A DNA stretch of 64,000 nucleotides from Desulfobacteraceae bacterium (GCA_027068085.1 JAMOUQ010000049.1:24586-88585), one strand, 5' to 3'; positions 8,018-16,307 are shown, counted from the stretch's first letter. Program-made: numbers and translations. The notes: generated by a model not told the origin, from the letters alone.

Positions 8018-9673
8018 ATGACACAGACGCGCACTGAAAAAGACAGCATGGGGCCGGTCCGGGTTCCTGAAAGCGCCTACTACGGTGCCCAGACCGCCAG
8101 GGCCCGGCGCAACAGCCTCGGCAGCGGCCTGCGGCCGCCGTTGGGCATGATCCGCATGCTGGCGCTGATAAAGGGATGTGCGGCCCGGGTCAACCGCGAC
8201 CTCGGCCTGCTGCCGGACGACCTGGCCCCGGCCATCACCGAGGCCGCCGGCCAGGTTGCGGCCGGCAGGTTCGATGACCAGTTCGTGGTGGACCTTTTTC
8301 AGACCGGTTCGGGCACCTCCACCAACATGAATGTCAACGAAGTGATCGCCGGCCGGGCCAACGAGCTGATCACGGGCCGCCGCGGAGGACGCAAGCCGGT
8401 TCATCCCAACGATCATGTCAACCTGGGCCAGTCCAGCAACGACGTCATCCCCACGGCCATTCATCTGGCCGCGGCCGTCGCCATCCATCGGGATCTCCTG
8501 CCGGCCCTGGCCGGCCTGCTGCGCAGCCTGAAGTTAAAGGCCGGGCAATTCGAAAAGGTGCCCAAACTGGGCCGCACCCACCTCCAGGACGCCCTGCCGG
8601 TTTTCCTGGGCCAGGAATTCGGAGGTTACGCCCGCCAGATGGAGCTTGCCATCCTCAGGGTCAAGGACCTTATGCCCAGGCTGCGCGAGCTTGCCCTGGG
8701 GGGCACGGCCGTCGGCACCGGCGTCAATACCCATCCCGACTTTGCCCGCCGGACCATAGAGGCCCTGACCGCCAGGTGCGGCATCCGTTTCTGCGAGGCC
8801 CGCAACCACTTCGAGGCCCAGGCAAGCAGGGACGCCCTGGTGGAGACCGGCGGCTGTCTGAAGACGATTGCCGCCGGCCTGGCAAAGATGGCAAACGATA
8901 TCCGGCTGATGGCTTCAGGCCCGCGGGGCGGCCTGGGGGAAATCGAGCTGCCGGCCCTGCAGCCCGGCTCGTCCATGATGCCCGGCAAGGTCAACCCGGT
9001 CGTGCCGGAGATGGTGATTCAGGCCGCCTACCAGGTTATGGGCAATGATGTCACCGCCACTTTGTGCGGCCAGGGAGGTATCCTGGAGCTCAACACGGCC
9101 ATGCCCCTGATGGCCCACGCCGTACTCCAGTCCATAGATTTGCTGGGAGCCGCCGCCCGGATTTTCGCCACCAGGTGTATCGACGGCCTCAAGGCCAATG
9201 AAGAGATCTGCCGGCGATATGCGGAAAAAAGCACCGCCCTGGCCACTTTGCTTGTGCCTTACATCGGCTACGACGCGGCCGCCTCCCTGGCCGGGCAGGC
9301 GGCTGAAAGCGGCAAGACCGTCCGCCGGGTTGCCCTGGAGGCCAAAGTCTTGCCGCCTGAAAAAATAGACGAATTGTTCGGTGCGGTTATTCCGTCCGCT
9401 GGGGCGGCAGCCGTGAAACAGACCCTGATCGCGGGTCATCCAGACAACAGGAGGTATGCCATGTCGTCAGAAAAACGCTATCGCATAGAGGCCGCCTGCC
9501 CGCAGTGCGGGTGCAGCTCGGTGAGCCATTTGAGCAAGGAAGAGATCAGGAAGCGCTTCGGCGACGTTCCCAACGTCGAACTCGAATGCAGCGCCTGCAT
9601 GCACAAGTACACCAAACCGATGAAAGAGGCCTGCCCGGAATGGGACAAGGAGTGCCGGATGGAAAATCAGTGA
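8018..9673 (+). CDS. fumC: Class II fumarate hydratase with an in-frame C-terminal zinc-ribbon extension
   Basis: Catalyses fumarate/malate interconversion. The first ~470 residues are a complete FumC-type lyase: DSMGPVRVP, FQTGSGTSTNMN, GQSSNDVIPTA, GRTHLQDALP and the signature GSSMMPGKVNP near residue 320. Flanking words (VVPEMVIQAAYQVMGND) also occur in aspartases, but LKANEEICRR and the EKIDELFG tail fit FumC better. The frame then runs without a stop through about 25 low-similarity residues into a 70-residue CPQCG/CSAC protein that has its own ribosome site (separate entry). Start ATG 8018 matches the family N terminus; ATG 8000 and TTG 7982 are alternatives. The extension is real, or a lost stop or single-base error. 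Confidence 0.85.
   Translation: MTQTRTEKDSMGPVRVPESAYYGAQTARARRNSLGSGLRPPLGMIRMLALIKGCAARVNRDLGLLPDDLAPAITEAAGQVAAGRFDDQFVVDLFQTGSGTSTNMNVNEVIAGRANELITGRRGGRKPVHPNDHVNLGQSSNDVIPTAIHLAAAVAIHRDLLPALAGLLRSLKLKAGQFEKVPKLGRTHLQDALPVFLGQEFGGYARQMELAILRVKDLMPRLRELALGGTAVGTGVNTHPDFARRTIEALTARCGIRFCEARNHFEAQASRDALVETGGCLKTIAAGLAKMANDIRLMASGPRGGLGEIELPALQPGSSMMPGKVNPVVPEMVIQAAYQVMGNDVTATLCGQGGILELNTAMPLMAHAVLQSIDLLGAAARIFATRCIDGLKANEEICRRYAEKSTALATLLVPYIGYDAAASLAGQAAESGKTVRRVALEAKVLPPEKIDELFGAVIPSAGAAAVKQTLIAGHPDNRRYAMSSEKRYRIEAACPQCGCSSVSHLSKEEIRKRFGDVPNVELECSACMHKYTKPMKEACPEWDKECRMENQ
9461..9673 (+). CDS. Small zinc-ribbon protein nested at the 3' end of the fumarase frame
   Basis: ATG 9461 is preceded by a textbook AGGAGGT (9449-9455), and the 70-residue product looks like a free-standing domain: MSSEKRYRIEAACPQCG, then CSAC, then two more Cys (ACPEWDKEC). 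The CPxCG...CxxC pattern suggests a structural zinc site. It is in frame with fumC, with no intervening stop, so it may be made alone from the internal site, as the fusion tail, or both. Function is unknown; no DNA- or RNA-binding motif is evident. Listed separately because the ribosome site is better than that of fumC itself. Confidence 0.6.
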   Translation: MSSEKRYRIEAACPQCGCSSVSHLSKEEIRKRFGDVPNVELECSACMHKYTKPMKEACPEWDKECRMENQ

Positions 9674-9947
9674 TGCGCGTGCTCAGGTTTTCCTGCAGCG
9701 TGCCTATCGCCGGTTTTTCCAGAAACAATAATACTTTTCAAACCGGACTAAATTTATTATCAATTAAGTTGAGCGCTTTGCAAGCTTGCCTCAGGATTGC
9801 AGGGCGCGTTGGCAGCCCGGACGTACTCCGGCCGGCCGGTCCCTTGCAGATCCGGGGACGGTCAGGCCGGATGCGGCGTGACCGGTGAACTTTTTGCCAA
9901 ACCGTCAATCAAGAAAATGTAGATGTAGAAGGAAAGGAATTCCCATC

Positions 9948-10421
9948 ATGTACGATTTCAACGCTGATGACATTTTTCAGATTGCACAACAGCTTGAACG
10001 CAACGGGGCGGCTTTTTACCGCCGGGCCGCCGAATCGGTCCAGGACCGGGAGGCAAAGCAGTTTCTGTTGAAACTGGCCGCCATGGAAGACGACCACGAA
10101 AAGACTTTCCAACAGATGCGCCAGGACCTGACGGCCGGTGAAAAGCAAGCCACCGTCTTCGATCCCCGGGACGAATCGGTGGCGTACCTCAAGGCCCTGG
10201 CCGACACGCGGGTCTTTTTTGAAAAGGACCTCGATACTTCCAGCATGGAAGCCATTCTCAAGGATGCCATCACGGCCGAGAAAGATTCCATCGTGTTCTA
10301 CCTTGGCATGAAAGAGGCCGTTCCCCGGGAAAAGGGCAAGGCCCGCCTGGAAGATATCATCAAAGAAGAAATGAGCCATATCCGTCTTTTGAGCGGGGAA
10401 TTGGCGCGACTGAAAAAATAA
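9948..10421 (+). CDS. Ferritin-like (rubrerythrin-type) di-iron protein without rubredoxin domain
   Basis: 157 residues forming a four-helix ferritin-like bundle. Carboxylate/His motifs typical of di-iron proteins are visible: LERNGAAFYRRAA, MEDDHEKTF, AITAEKDSIVFY and IKEEMSHIRLL. There is no cysteine, so the C-terminal rubredoxin domain of classical rubrerythrin is missing; the protein could act in iron handling or peroxide reduction with an external electron donor. Start ATG 9948 has GGAAAGG upstream; an upstream GTG/ATG extension in the same frame is not supported. It stands between fumC and the Crp/Fnr regulator, which converges on it, and fits a stress-defence neighbourhood with hcp. 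Confidence 0.8.
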   Translation: MYDFNADDIFQIAQQLERNGAAFYRRAAESVQDREAKQFLLKLAAMEDDHEKTFQQMRQDLTAGEKQATVFDPRDESVAYLKALADTRVFFEKDLDTSSMEAILKDAITAEKDSIVFYLGMKEAVPREKGKARLEDIIKEEMSHIRLLSGELARLKK

Positions 10422-10428
10422 AGACCGG

Positions 10429-10457
10429 GGCCGGGCAGCCGCTGCGGCCGCCCGGCC
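10429..10457. terminator. Candidate shared transcription terminator hairpin
   Basis: A GC stem GGCCGGGC (10429-10436) pairs with GCCCGGCC (10450-10457). It lies between two convergent genes. On the minus strand it is followed by a T-rich stretch, on the plus strand only weakly. This fits termination of the regulator transcript and perhaps of both genes. Confidence 0.45.
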
Positions 10458-10484
10458 GACAGCCGTTTTCAAAGCTTGTACGTT

Positions 10485-11174
10485 TCAGACAATCAGTCTG
10501 CCCTCTAAAGCAAGTTCTTCCATCGCCTGTCGATTTGCGATTGTAATCCATCTGCCCCTGACGTTGATCATACCCTGGTCTGTCATCTTGGAAAAGATGC
10601 GCGAGAGGGTCTCGGGAATGGTTCCAAGCAGGCTGGCCAGCTGCCCCTTGGAGATCGGCAGCCGTACCTTGTCGCTGGCGTCCTGTTCGGAGCACAGGTA
10701 AAGCAGATAGGCCGCCAGGCGGCCGGGGACCTCTTTCAGCGAAAGATTTTCGATCTGGACGGTAAATTCGCGCAGCCTCCGGGACAGCACCGCCAGCATG
10801 TTCATGGCCAGGGAAGGGTGAACGGCCAGGAGGCGGGCGAAATCACGGCGCGGAAGGAAAATCAGCCGGCTGGCCACCAGGGTCTGGGCGTTGGCCGGGA
10901 ATTTACCGCCGGCAAACATGGGCACTTCGCCAAAGGGCTGGCCGGGGCCGTAGATGTGCAGGATCTGTTCCTTGCCGTCTATGGAGAGCTTGAAGATTTT
11001 GACCTTGCCCTCGGCGACTATAAAAAAGCCCCTGGCGGGATCGCCCTCGGTAAAGACAGTCTGGTTGCGGGCAAGGCGTTTTTCTGTGGCGATGGCGGTG
11101 ATGGCTTCGATCTGGCCCGGAGAAAGGCCGCTGAAAAGAGGGATGGAGGAGATGACGGCAAATGTCTTGTCCAT
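10485..11174 (-). CDS. Crp/Fnr-family transcriptional regulator, HcpR-like
   Basis: 229 residues: N-terminal cyclic-nucleotide-binding-type beta barrel (about 10-120), a long dimerisation helix and a C-terminal winged helix (about 165-215). The recognition helix reads TIPETLSRIFSKM; the E..SR arrangement is the FNR type that reads TTGA half sites. Only one Cys is present, so it is not a classical [4Fe-4S] FNR. It is divergent from hcp, and a TTGA-N6-TCAA palindrome lies between them. HcpR regulators of nitrosative-stress genes occupy this position in sulfate reducers, so an HcpR role is likely but inferred. Start ATG 11174 has GGAGCATCC just upstream. Confidence 0.82.
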   Translation of the reverse strand: MDKTFAVISSIPLFSGLSPGQIEAITAIATEKRLARNQTVFTEGDPARGFFIVAEGKVKIFKLSIDGKEQILHIYGPGQPFGEVPMFAGGKFPANAQTLVASRLIFLPRRDFARLLAVHPSLAMNMLAVLSRRLREFTVQIENLSLKEVPGRLAAYLLYLCSEQDASDKVRLPISKGQLASLLGTIPETLSRIFSKMTDQGMINVRGRWITIANRQAMEELALEGRLIV

Positions 11175-11263
11175 GGATGCTCCAGCTGGATCTCGGTCCG
11201 GTGGCGGTCCGGCGTTTGACGACGGTTCAGGCATTTGTTTACGGGCCCAAAATCAGACATTTT

Positions 11264-11277
11264 TTGATTTAAGTCAA
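11264..11277. promoter_or_regulatory. FNR/HcpR-type operator upstream of hcp
   Basis: TTGATTTAAGTCAA is a TTGA-N6-TCAA inverted repeat in the 201-bp gap between the divergent Crp/Fnr gene and hcp. If centred at -41.5 it would place a TAGAAA -10 element at 11300-11305 and a start near 11312, consistent with class II activation of hcp. The assignment of the neighbouring regulator as the binder is inference from its recognition helix. Confidence 0.55.
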
Positions 11278-11375
11278 GGCAAGCCGGGAAGGAGGGTGAT
11301 AGAAACTGACCCATGATCAGGAAAAATAAACGTTATTTCGTATTCTTAACTTAAAAACCGATAAAGGAGGATTTC

Positions 11376-13004
11376 ATGTTTTGTTTTCAGTGCGAACAGA
11401 CGGCAAAAGGAACCGGGTGCACCAAGGTTGGTGTCTGCGGCAAGCAACCCGATGTTGCGGCGCTCCAGGATCTGCTCATCTACGCCATCAAGGGACTTTC
11501 CCAGGTGGCCCTGGAGGGCGCCAAGGTGGGAGTCAAGGACAGGCAGATCGACAAGTTCACCTGTGAAGCCACCTTTTCCACGCTGACCAACGTCGATTTC
11601 GATCCCCAGCGTTTCGTGGAACTGATCAACCAGTGTGTCGCCCTGCGTGACGATCTGAAGGAAAAGGTCAAGGCGGCCGGCGGCAAGGTGGATTTCAGCC
11701 AGGGCCCGGCGGTTTTCACGCCCGCGGCTACAAAGGAAGAGATGGTATCCCAGGGTGAAAAAGTAGGGATCATGGCCGATCCGGATCTCAACGAAGACAT
11801 CCGCAGCCTGCGCGAGCTTATCACCTACGGCCTGAAAGGGGTCTGCGCTTATGCCGATCATGCCCTGATCCTGGGCCAGTCCGACGACACGGTCTACCAG
11901 TTCATCTACGAGGCCATGGCGGCCACCCTGGATGACAGCAAGACAGTCGAGGACCTGGTGGGCCTGGCCCTGAAGGTGGGCGAGATCAACATCCGGGCCA
12001 TGGAGCTGCTGGATGCCGGCAATACCGGGACTTATGGCCATCCGGTGCCCACGGCCGTTCCCCTGGGAGCCAAGAAGGGCAAGGCCATCCTGGTTTCCGG
12101 TCACGACCTGCGGGACCTGGAGCTTCTGCTCCGGCAGACCGAGGGCAAAGGGATCTACGTCTACACCCACGGCGAGATGCTGCCCTGTCACGGTTATCCG
12201 GGACTGAAAAAATACGAACATTTCTACGGCCACTACGGAACCGCCTGGCAGAATCAGGCCAAGGAGTTCGACAAGTTTCCCGGCGCCATCATCATGACCA
12301 CCAACTGCATTCAGAAACCGCGTGACAGCTACAAGGACCGGATTTTCACCACCGGCCTGGTGGGCTGGCCCGGAGTGACTCACATCGCCGACAAGGATTT
12401 TACGCCGGCAATCGAAAAGTCCCTGTCCATGGAAGGTTTCACCGAGGATGTGCCCGGCAAGCAGGTGATGGTGGGCTTTGCCCGCAACGCAGTGCTGGGA
12501 GTGGCCGACAAGGTTATCCAGGCCGTCAAGGACAAGGCCATCCGCCATTTTTTCCTGGTGGGCGGCTGTGACGGTGCCAAGCCGGGACGGGATTACTACA
12601 CCAAGTTCGTCGAGCAGGTGCCTTCGGACTGCATCATCCTGACCCTGGCCTGCGGCAAGTTCCGCTTCTTCGACAAGGACCTGGGTGACATCGGCGGCAT
12701 TCCCCGGCTGCTGGATGTCGGCCAGTGCAACGACGCCTACTCGGCCATCAAGATCGCCTCGGCCCTGGCCGATGCCTTCAACTGCGGGGTCAACGACCTG
12801 CCCCTGTCGATGATAATCTCCTGGTACGAGCAGAAGGCCGTTGCCATCCTGCTGAGCCTGCTCCACCTGGGAATAAAGGATATCCGCCTGGGACCGAGCC
12901 TGCCGGCTTTCGTAAGCCCCAACGTGCTCAAGGTTCTGGTGGAAAACTTCAACCTCATGCCAATCAAGACACCCGAGGAGGATCTCAAGGCGATTTTGGG
13001 ATAA
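11376..13004 (+). CDS. hcp: Hybrid-cluster protein / hydroxylamine reductase (Hcp)
   Basis: 542 residues, full length. The N-terminal Cys motif MFCFQCEQTAKGTGCTKVGVC binds the cubane cluster, and later Cys residues in HGEMLPCHGYPG, TTNCIQKP, VGGCDGAK and LACGKF fit the hybrid Fe-S-O cluster. Hcp reduces NO to N2O and/or hydroxylamine to ammonia and protects anaerobes from nitrosative stress. AAAGGAGG lies seven bases upstream of the ATG. It starts a likely operon with the zinc-ribbon/HD-like gene and a ferredoxin that may supply electrons. Regulation by the divergent Crp/Fnr protein is likely from the palindrome upstream. Confidence 0.95.
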   Translation: MFCFQCEQTAKGTGCTKVGVCGKQPDVAALQDLLIYAIKGLSQVALEGAKVGVKDRQIDKFTCEATFSTLTNVDFDPQRFVELINQCVALRDDLKEKVKAAGGKVDFSQGPAVFTPAATKEEMVSQGEKVGIMADPDLNEDIRSLRELITYGLKGVCAYADHALILGQSDDTVYQFIYEAMAATLDDSKTVEDLVGLALKVGEINIRAMELLDAGNTGTYGHPVPTAVPLGAKKGKAILVSGHDLRDLELLLRQTEGKGIYVYTHGEMLPCHGYPGLKKYEHFYGHYGTAWQNQAKEFDKFPGAIIMTTNCIQKPRDSYKDRIFTTGLVGWPGVTHIADKDFTPAIEKSLSMEGFTEDVPGKQVMVGFARNAVLGVADKVIQAVKDKAIRHFFLVGGCDGAKPGRDYYTKFVEQVPSDCIILTLACGKFRFFDKDLGDIGGIPRLLDVGQCNDAYSAIKIASALADAFNCGVNDLPLSMIISWYEQKAVAILLSLLHLGIKDIRLGPSLPAFVSPNVLKVLVENFNLMPIKTPEEDLKAILG

Positions 13005-13094
13005 TCGGGATAAAGGGGTAAATGCAACTGCAAGCGGATCGCGGGCGGCAGGACGGCCAAGGCCTGCCGCCCGCCTGAAAACAGGAGTAGGGCC

Positions 13095-13772
13095 ATGAAA
13101 TGCCCAGGACAAGACACCCAATACTGGAAACCGGGAGCCATCTTCGAAGTTCCCTGCCCGCAATGCGGCAAGCCGGTGGAGTTTTTCAAGGACGACACCC
13201 AGCGCAAGTGCAATCATTGCGGTCATCGTTTCGTCAACCCTCAGCTTGATTTCGGTTGTGCCGCCTATTGTAAATTCGCTTCCCAGTGTCTGGGCAATCT
13301 GCCGCCGGAACTGCTGGCCCAGAAAGAAGACCTTTTCAAGGACCGGGTGGCCATCGAGGTCAAACGGGCCCTGAAAACCGATTTCAAGGCCATCGGCCGT
13401 GCCGTGCGCCGGGCCCGCCATGCCGAGCAGATCGGCAAGGGACTCCAGGCCAACATGGCCGTTGTCCTGATGGCCGCTTACCTTATGGAGCTGGACAGCC
13501 CCGGATCTTCGGACAAGGCCCGCGAAATTCTGAAAGCTCTGGCCGCCCCTGAACCCATGGTGGACCAGGTATGCCGGATTCTGGAAGCCATGGGCCGGGC
13601 GGAGGATACCGGCCTTGAAGGTCAGGTGGTTTCTGAAGCCGACCTGATCGTAAAATGGGAAGATAGTCTCAAGGAAGGCAAGCTGGACGGAAAGTCACTG
13701 GAGAAGTTGATCGGCGAGAAACTGAAATCCGATGCGGCCCGGCAACAGGCCCGCAGCCTGCTGCACAACTGA
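13095..13772 (+). CDS. Zinc-ribbon protein with degenerate HD-type domain, hcp-associated
   Basis: 225 residues. Residues 18-46 form a zinc ribbon (CPQCG, Cys21/24, and CNHCGH, Cys40/43), followed by a second Cys cluster (Cys55, 59, 65). Residues about 75-200 resemble the HD phosphohydrolase helical domain seen in homologous hcp-linked proteins as I recall them, but where HD enzymes have AAYLHD this one has AAYLMELD (Met131-Glu132), the first ligand His position reads Arg, and the distal His run is ILEAMGR. Metal ligands are therefore missing and hydrolase activity is unlikely. It lies 90 bases after hcp and 61 before the ferredoxin gene, so a role in Hcp maturation or signalling is plausible but unproven. 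Confidence 0.65.
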   Translation: MKCPGQDTQYWKPGAIFEVPCPQCGKPVEFFKDDTQRKCNHCGHRFVNPQLDFGCAAYCKFASQCLGNLPPELLAQKEDLFKDRVAIEVKRALKTDFKAIGRAVRRARHAEQIGKGLQANMAVVLMAAYLMELDSPGSSDKAREILKALAAPEPMVDQVCRILEAMGRAEDTGLEGQVVSEADLIVKWEDSLKEGKLDGKSLEKLIGEKLKSDAARQQARSLLHN

Positions 13773-13833
13773 GGCCGCTTGCGATAAAAGGCCGGGCATT
13801 TCTGACCACAGGGTCCGGCCGGATGAGGTGATT

Positions 13834-14580
13834 ATGAAGGTAAAAAGGAAGATAATCGAGATCGACGAGGAAAAGTGCGACGGCTGCGGCCAGTGCGTCA
13901 TAAGCTGCGCCGAGGGAGCCCTGGCCATCATCGACGGCAAGGCCAAGGTCATCTCCGACAACCTTTGTGACGGCCTGGGGGCCTGCATCGGAGAATGTCC
14001 CCAGGGGGCCCTGAAGATCATCGAGCGCGAGGCCGAAGAGTTCGACGAAGAAGCCGTGGAAAAGCACCTTGAATCCGGTGCCCCGCAAAAACCTGCCGAA
14101 ACCCTGGCCTGCGGCTGTCCTTCCACCGTGATCCAGGAGTTTGCCCCGGCAAGCGCCTGCCAGGCCGCCAATGCGCCCACCGAGTTTTCCGACCGGCAGT
14201 CCGCCCTGGAACACTGGCCGGTCCAGATCAGGCTGGTTCCGCCCACGGCCCCTTTCCTCAAGGGAGCCGACCTGGTGGTGGTGGCAGATTGCGTGGCGGT
14301 GGCCTATCCAAACCTGCACCGTGATTTTCTGAAGGGCAGGGCGGTGATGATGGGCTGTCCCAAGTTCGACGACGTCAACGAGTATGTCGAAAAGTTTGCC
14401 GAAATCTTTGCCGCCGCCGGTATCAGAAAGCTTACCGTGGTGGTCATGGAAGTGCCCTGCTGCAGCGGGCTGCCCATGATCGTAAAAAAGGGGCTGGAAA
14501 AGGCGGGGGTGGATATGGCCCTGGAAAAGATGGTGATCAGTACCCGCGGCAAGATCATCACCCGGGACCGCCTCGCCTGA
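13834..14580 (+). CDS. Ferredoxin-type iron-sulfur protein, Hcp operon
   Basis: 248 residues. The N terminus carries a full 4Fe-4S motif (Cys15, 18, 21, 25 followed by AEGA) and a second motif in which the second Cys is Leu (CDGLGACIGECP: Cys45, Leu48, Cys51, Cys55), so the second cluster may be 3Fe-4S or labile. The C-terminal half has further Cys (ACGCPS, DCVAVAY, MMGCPKF, VPCCSGLP) of a conserved but uncharacterised domain. Likely an electron carrier to or from Hcp. GAGGTG precedes ATG 13834; the frame is open further upstream only as overlap with the preceding gene. Confidence 0.8.
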   Translation: MKVKRKIIEIDEEKCDGCGQCVISCAEGALAIIDGKAKVISDNLCDGLGACIGECPQGALKIIEREAEEFDEEAVEKHLESGAPQKPAETLACGCPSTVIQEFAPASACQAANAPTEFSDRQSALEHWPVQIRLVPPTAPFLKGADLVVVADCVAVAYPNLHRDFLKGRAVMMGCPKFDDVNEYVEKFAEIFAAAGIRKLTVVVMEVPCCSGLPMIVKKGLEKAGVDMALEKMVISTRGKIITRDRLA

Positions 14581-14700
14581 TATTCCGGCACCGGGGTTAC
14601 CGGTCGTCCCGCGTTGGTGTGGGGGCGCGTCTTTTGGAAAACAGAGGGCCGATTCAGGACGGCCGGTTTCCTCGAACATCATCCGGAGAGCTCAAAGAAG

Positions 14701-15465
14701 ATGTCTCCCATTGCCGCCGGAATGGTCGCCAGCACTCTGGCAGGCCTTGCCACCGGAGCCGGTGCCCTGCCGGCCTTTTTCATGAAGGATATTTCCGACC
14801 GCCTTGTCAATGTCATGCTGGGGGCCGCCGCCGGGGTCATGCTGGCGGCGACCTCTTTTTCCCTCATCGTTCCCGGTATCGAACACGGCGACCGGCTCTG
14901 GCCCGGCTCCGGGGTCTGGATCGTGATCGGCGGCATGCTGGCAGGGGCGGTGTTCCTGGACAGGATCGACAACTGGCTGCCCCACGAGCATTTCGTCATG
15001 GGCCGCGAAGGGCCGGACAGCCGCCTTAAAAAGATCTGGCTTTTCGTCATCGCCATTACCATTCACAATTTTCCCGAGGGTCTGGCAGTCGGGGTTGGAT
15101 TCGGAACAGGTGACACCGGGGCCGCCACCGGGCTGGCCATCGGCATCGGCATCCAGAACATGCCCGAAGGCCTTGCCGTGGCCCTGCCCCTGCTGGGCCT
15201 GGGCTACAGCCGCACCAAGGCGGTGGCCATCGCCACTCTCACCGGCCTGGTGGAGCCGGCCGGCGGCCTGCTCGGTGTCACTGCCGTGACCGTCTTCCAC
15301 CCCCTGCTTCCCCTGGGACTGGCCTTTGCCGCCGGGGCCATGCTGTTTGTCATCAGCGACGAGATCATTCCCGAGACCCATTCCCGGGGCAAGTCCCGGC
15401 CGGCCACCTTCGGGGTGATGATCGGTTTCGTTATCATGATGGCCCTGGACAACCTGCTGGGGTGA
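14701..15465 (+). CDS. ZIP-family divalent metal transporter
   Basis: 254 residues with about eight membrane helices. The two ZIP signature helices are visible: TIHNFPEGLAVGVGFG and GIQNMPEGLAVALPL, with the His/Asn/Glu metal ligands. It should import Zn2+ or another divalent metal across the inner membrane (GufA/ZupT group). ATG 14701 follows GGAGAG; a TTG 87 bases upstream would add an implausible leader. It is 120 bases after the ferredoxin gene and may or may not be in the same transcript. Its stop is two bases from the stop of the converging methyltransferase gene. Confidence 0.85.
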   Translation: MSPIAAGMVASTLAGLATGAGALPAFFMKDISDRLVNVMLGAAAGVMLAATSFSLIVPGIEHGDRLWPGSGVWIVIGGMLAGAVFLDRIDNWLPHEHFVMGREGPDSRLKKIWLFVIAITIHNFPEGLAVGVGFGTGDTGAATGLAIGIGIQNMPEGLAVALPLLGLGYSRTKAVAIATLTGLVEPAGGLLGVTAVTVFHPLLPLGLAFAAGAMLFVISDEIIPETHSRGKSRPATFGVMIGFVIMMALDNLLG

Positions 15466-15467
15466 GG

Positions 15468-16307
15468 CTACATGGGCGTTAGTTTTAAACACACCACGCT
15501 TAACAGTGGCGGCCATGAACCAATTCGCCCGGATGTGACGAACGATTTAATACGAGACAAAAGACCCGGCGCTTTCCATGGAAGCAGATTGGGGTCTATT
15601 TCATATGCCGTGCGGGTGGTGAAAATGTTCGGATCGGAAATGCATGCATGAAAGTCGTCACAAATAGTGCTGTCCGTCTTGAAGTACTTTGCCAGTGAAG
15701 ACAGCAGCAGCCCGGCTCGGTCGACAGATATATCCCTGGTGCCGTCTAACGAAACATCGAATGTTACGACAAGAGAGCCGTCAGGCCTCAAGACTCTCAG
15801 GAACTCTTTTATTATCTTTTCATAATCGTCCGTATGCTCAAGAACGGAAATGCAGTAAACTGTGTCAAAGGATTTGTCTTCATAAGGAATGTCGCTCAAA
15901 TTGGCAGCCGAAAATTCCTCAATTTTCCCCCGTCCGGTCTTTATATCGTCAAAAATGGCAGATAGTGTCCTGTCGTAATCCAGACAATGAAGACTCGCAT
16001 TGAGACTTTCATTCAAAAAATACGGGAAAAAGGTGACCCCTGATCCGGCATCCAGAATTTTCAGCCGAGGTTTGCGCCGGGCTTGTTCCCGGACTTTGGC
16101 ATATACGAAAGGATATTCCCATTGCCGGCTCCATTGATGGAGCGGATCAGCCACCCATTTTTTCATATAGTCTTCAAGAACGCTTTTGTTGGACGACAGA
16201 AAATTGTCGGAATATTGCTCCATGGATCTAAAAAAGTCTGATTCCAACAGTGCTTTATAATTCTGCACTGATGGTATGCCGTCGGGAAGATCGGGAAGAT
16301 CTTTCAT
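15468..16307 (-). CDS. Class I SAM-dependent methyltransferase (low-GC, probably acquired)
   Basis: 279 residues. Motif I ILDAGSGVTFF binds SAM, the acidic strand LHCLDYD follows, and VYCISVLEHTDDYEK with LRVLRPDGSLVVTFD are typical post-motifs of small-molecule or glycan methyltransferases. The substrate is unknown. GGGAGTAATCTAA precedes the ATG. Base composition is clearly lower in GC than the neighbours (many AT-rich codons), which suggests recent transfer, perhaps from a surface-polysaccharide locus. Single gene, convergent with the ZIP transporter. Confidence 0.75.
   Translation of the reverse strand: MKDLPDLPDGIPSVQNYKALLESDFFRSMEQYSDNFLSSNKSVLEDYMKKWVADPLHQWSRQWEYPFVYAKVREQARRKPRLKILDAGSGVTFFPYFLNESLNASLHCLDYDRTLSAIFDDIKTGRGKIEEFSAANLSDIPYEDKSFDTVYCISVLEHTDDYEKIIKEFLRVLRPDGSLVVTFDVSLDGTRDISVDRAGLLLSSLAKYFKTDSTICDDFHACISDPNIFTTRTAYEIDPNLLPWKAPGLLSRIKSFVTSGRIGSWPPLLSVVCLKLTPM

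Noticed and set aside
8018..9460. Aspartate ammonia-lyase as the identity of the class II lyase
   Set aside because: Some words (VVPEMVIQ, GNDVTATL) resemble aspartase, but the C-terminal segment and others fit fumarase; the two families are close, so a biochemical test would settle it.
11346..13421. 691-residue minus-strand frame over hcp
   Set aside because: Antisense to hcp, whose cluster cysteines and ribosome site are unambiguous.
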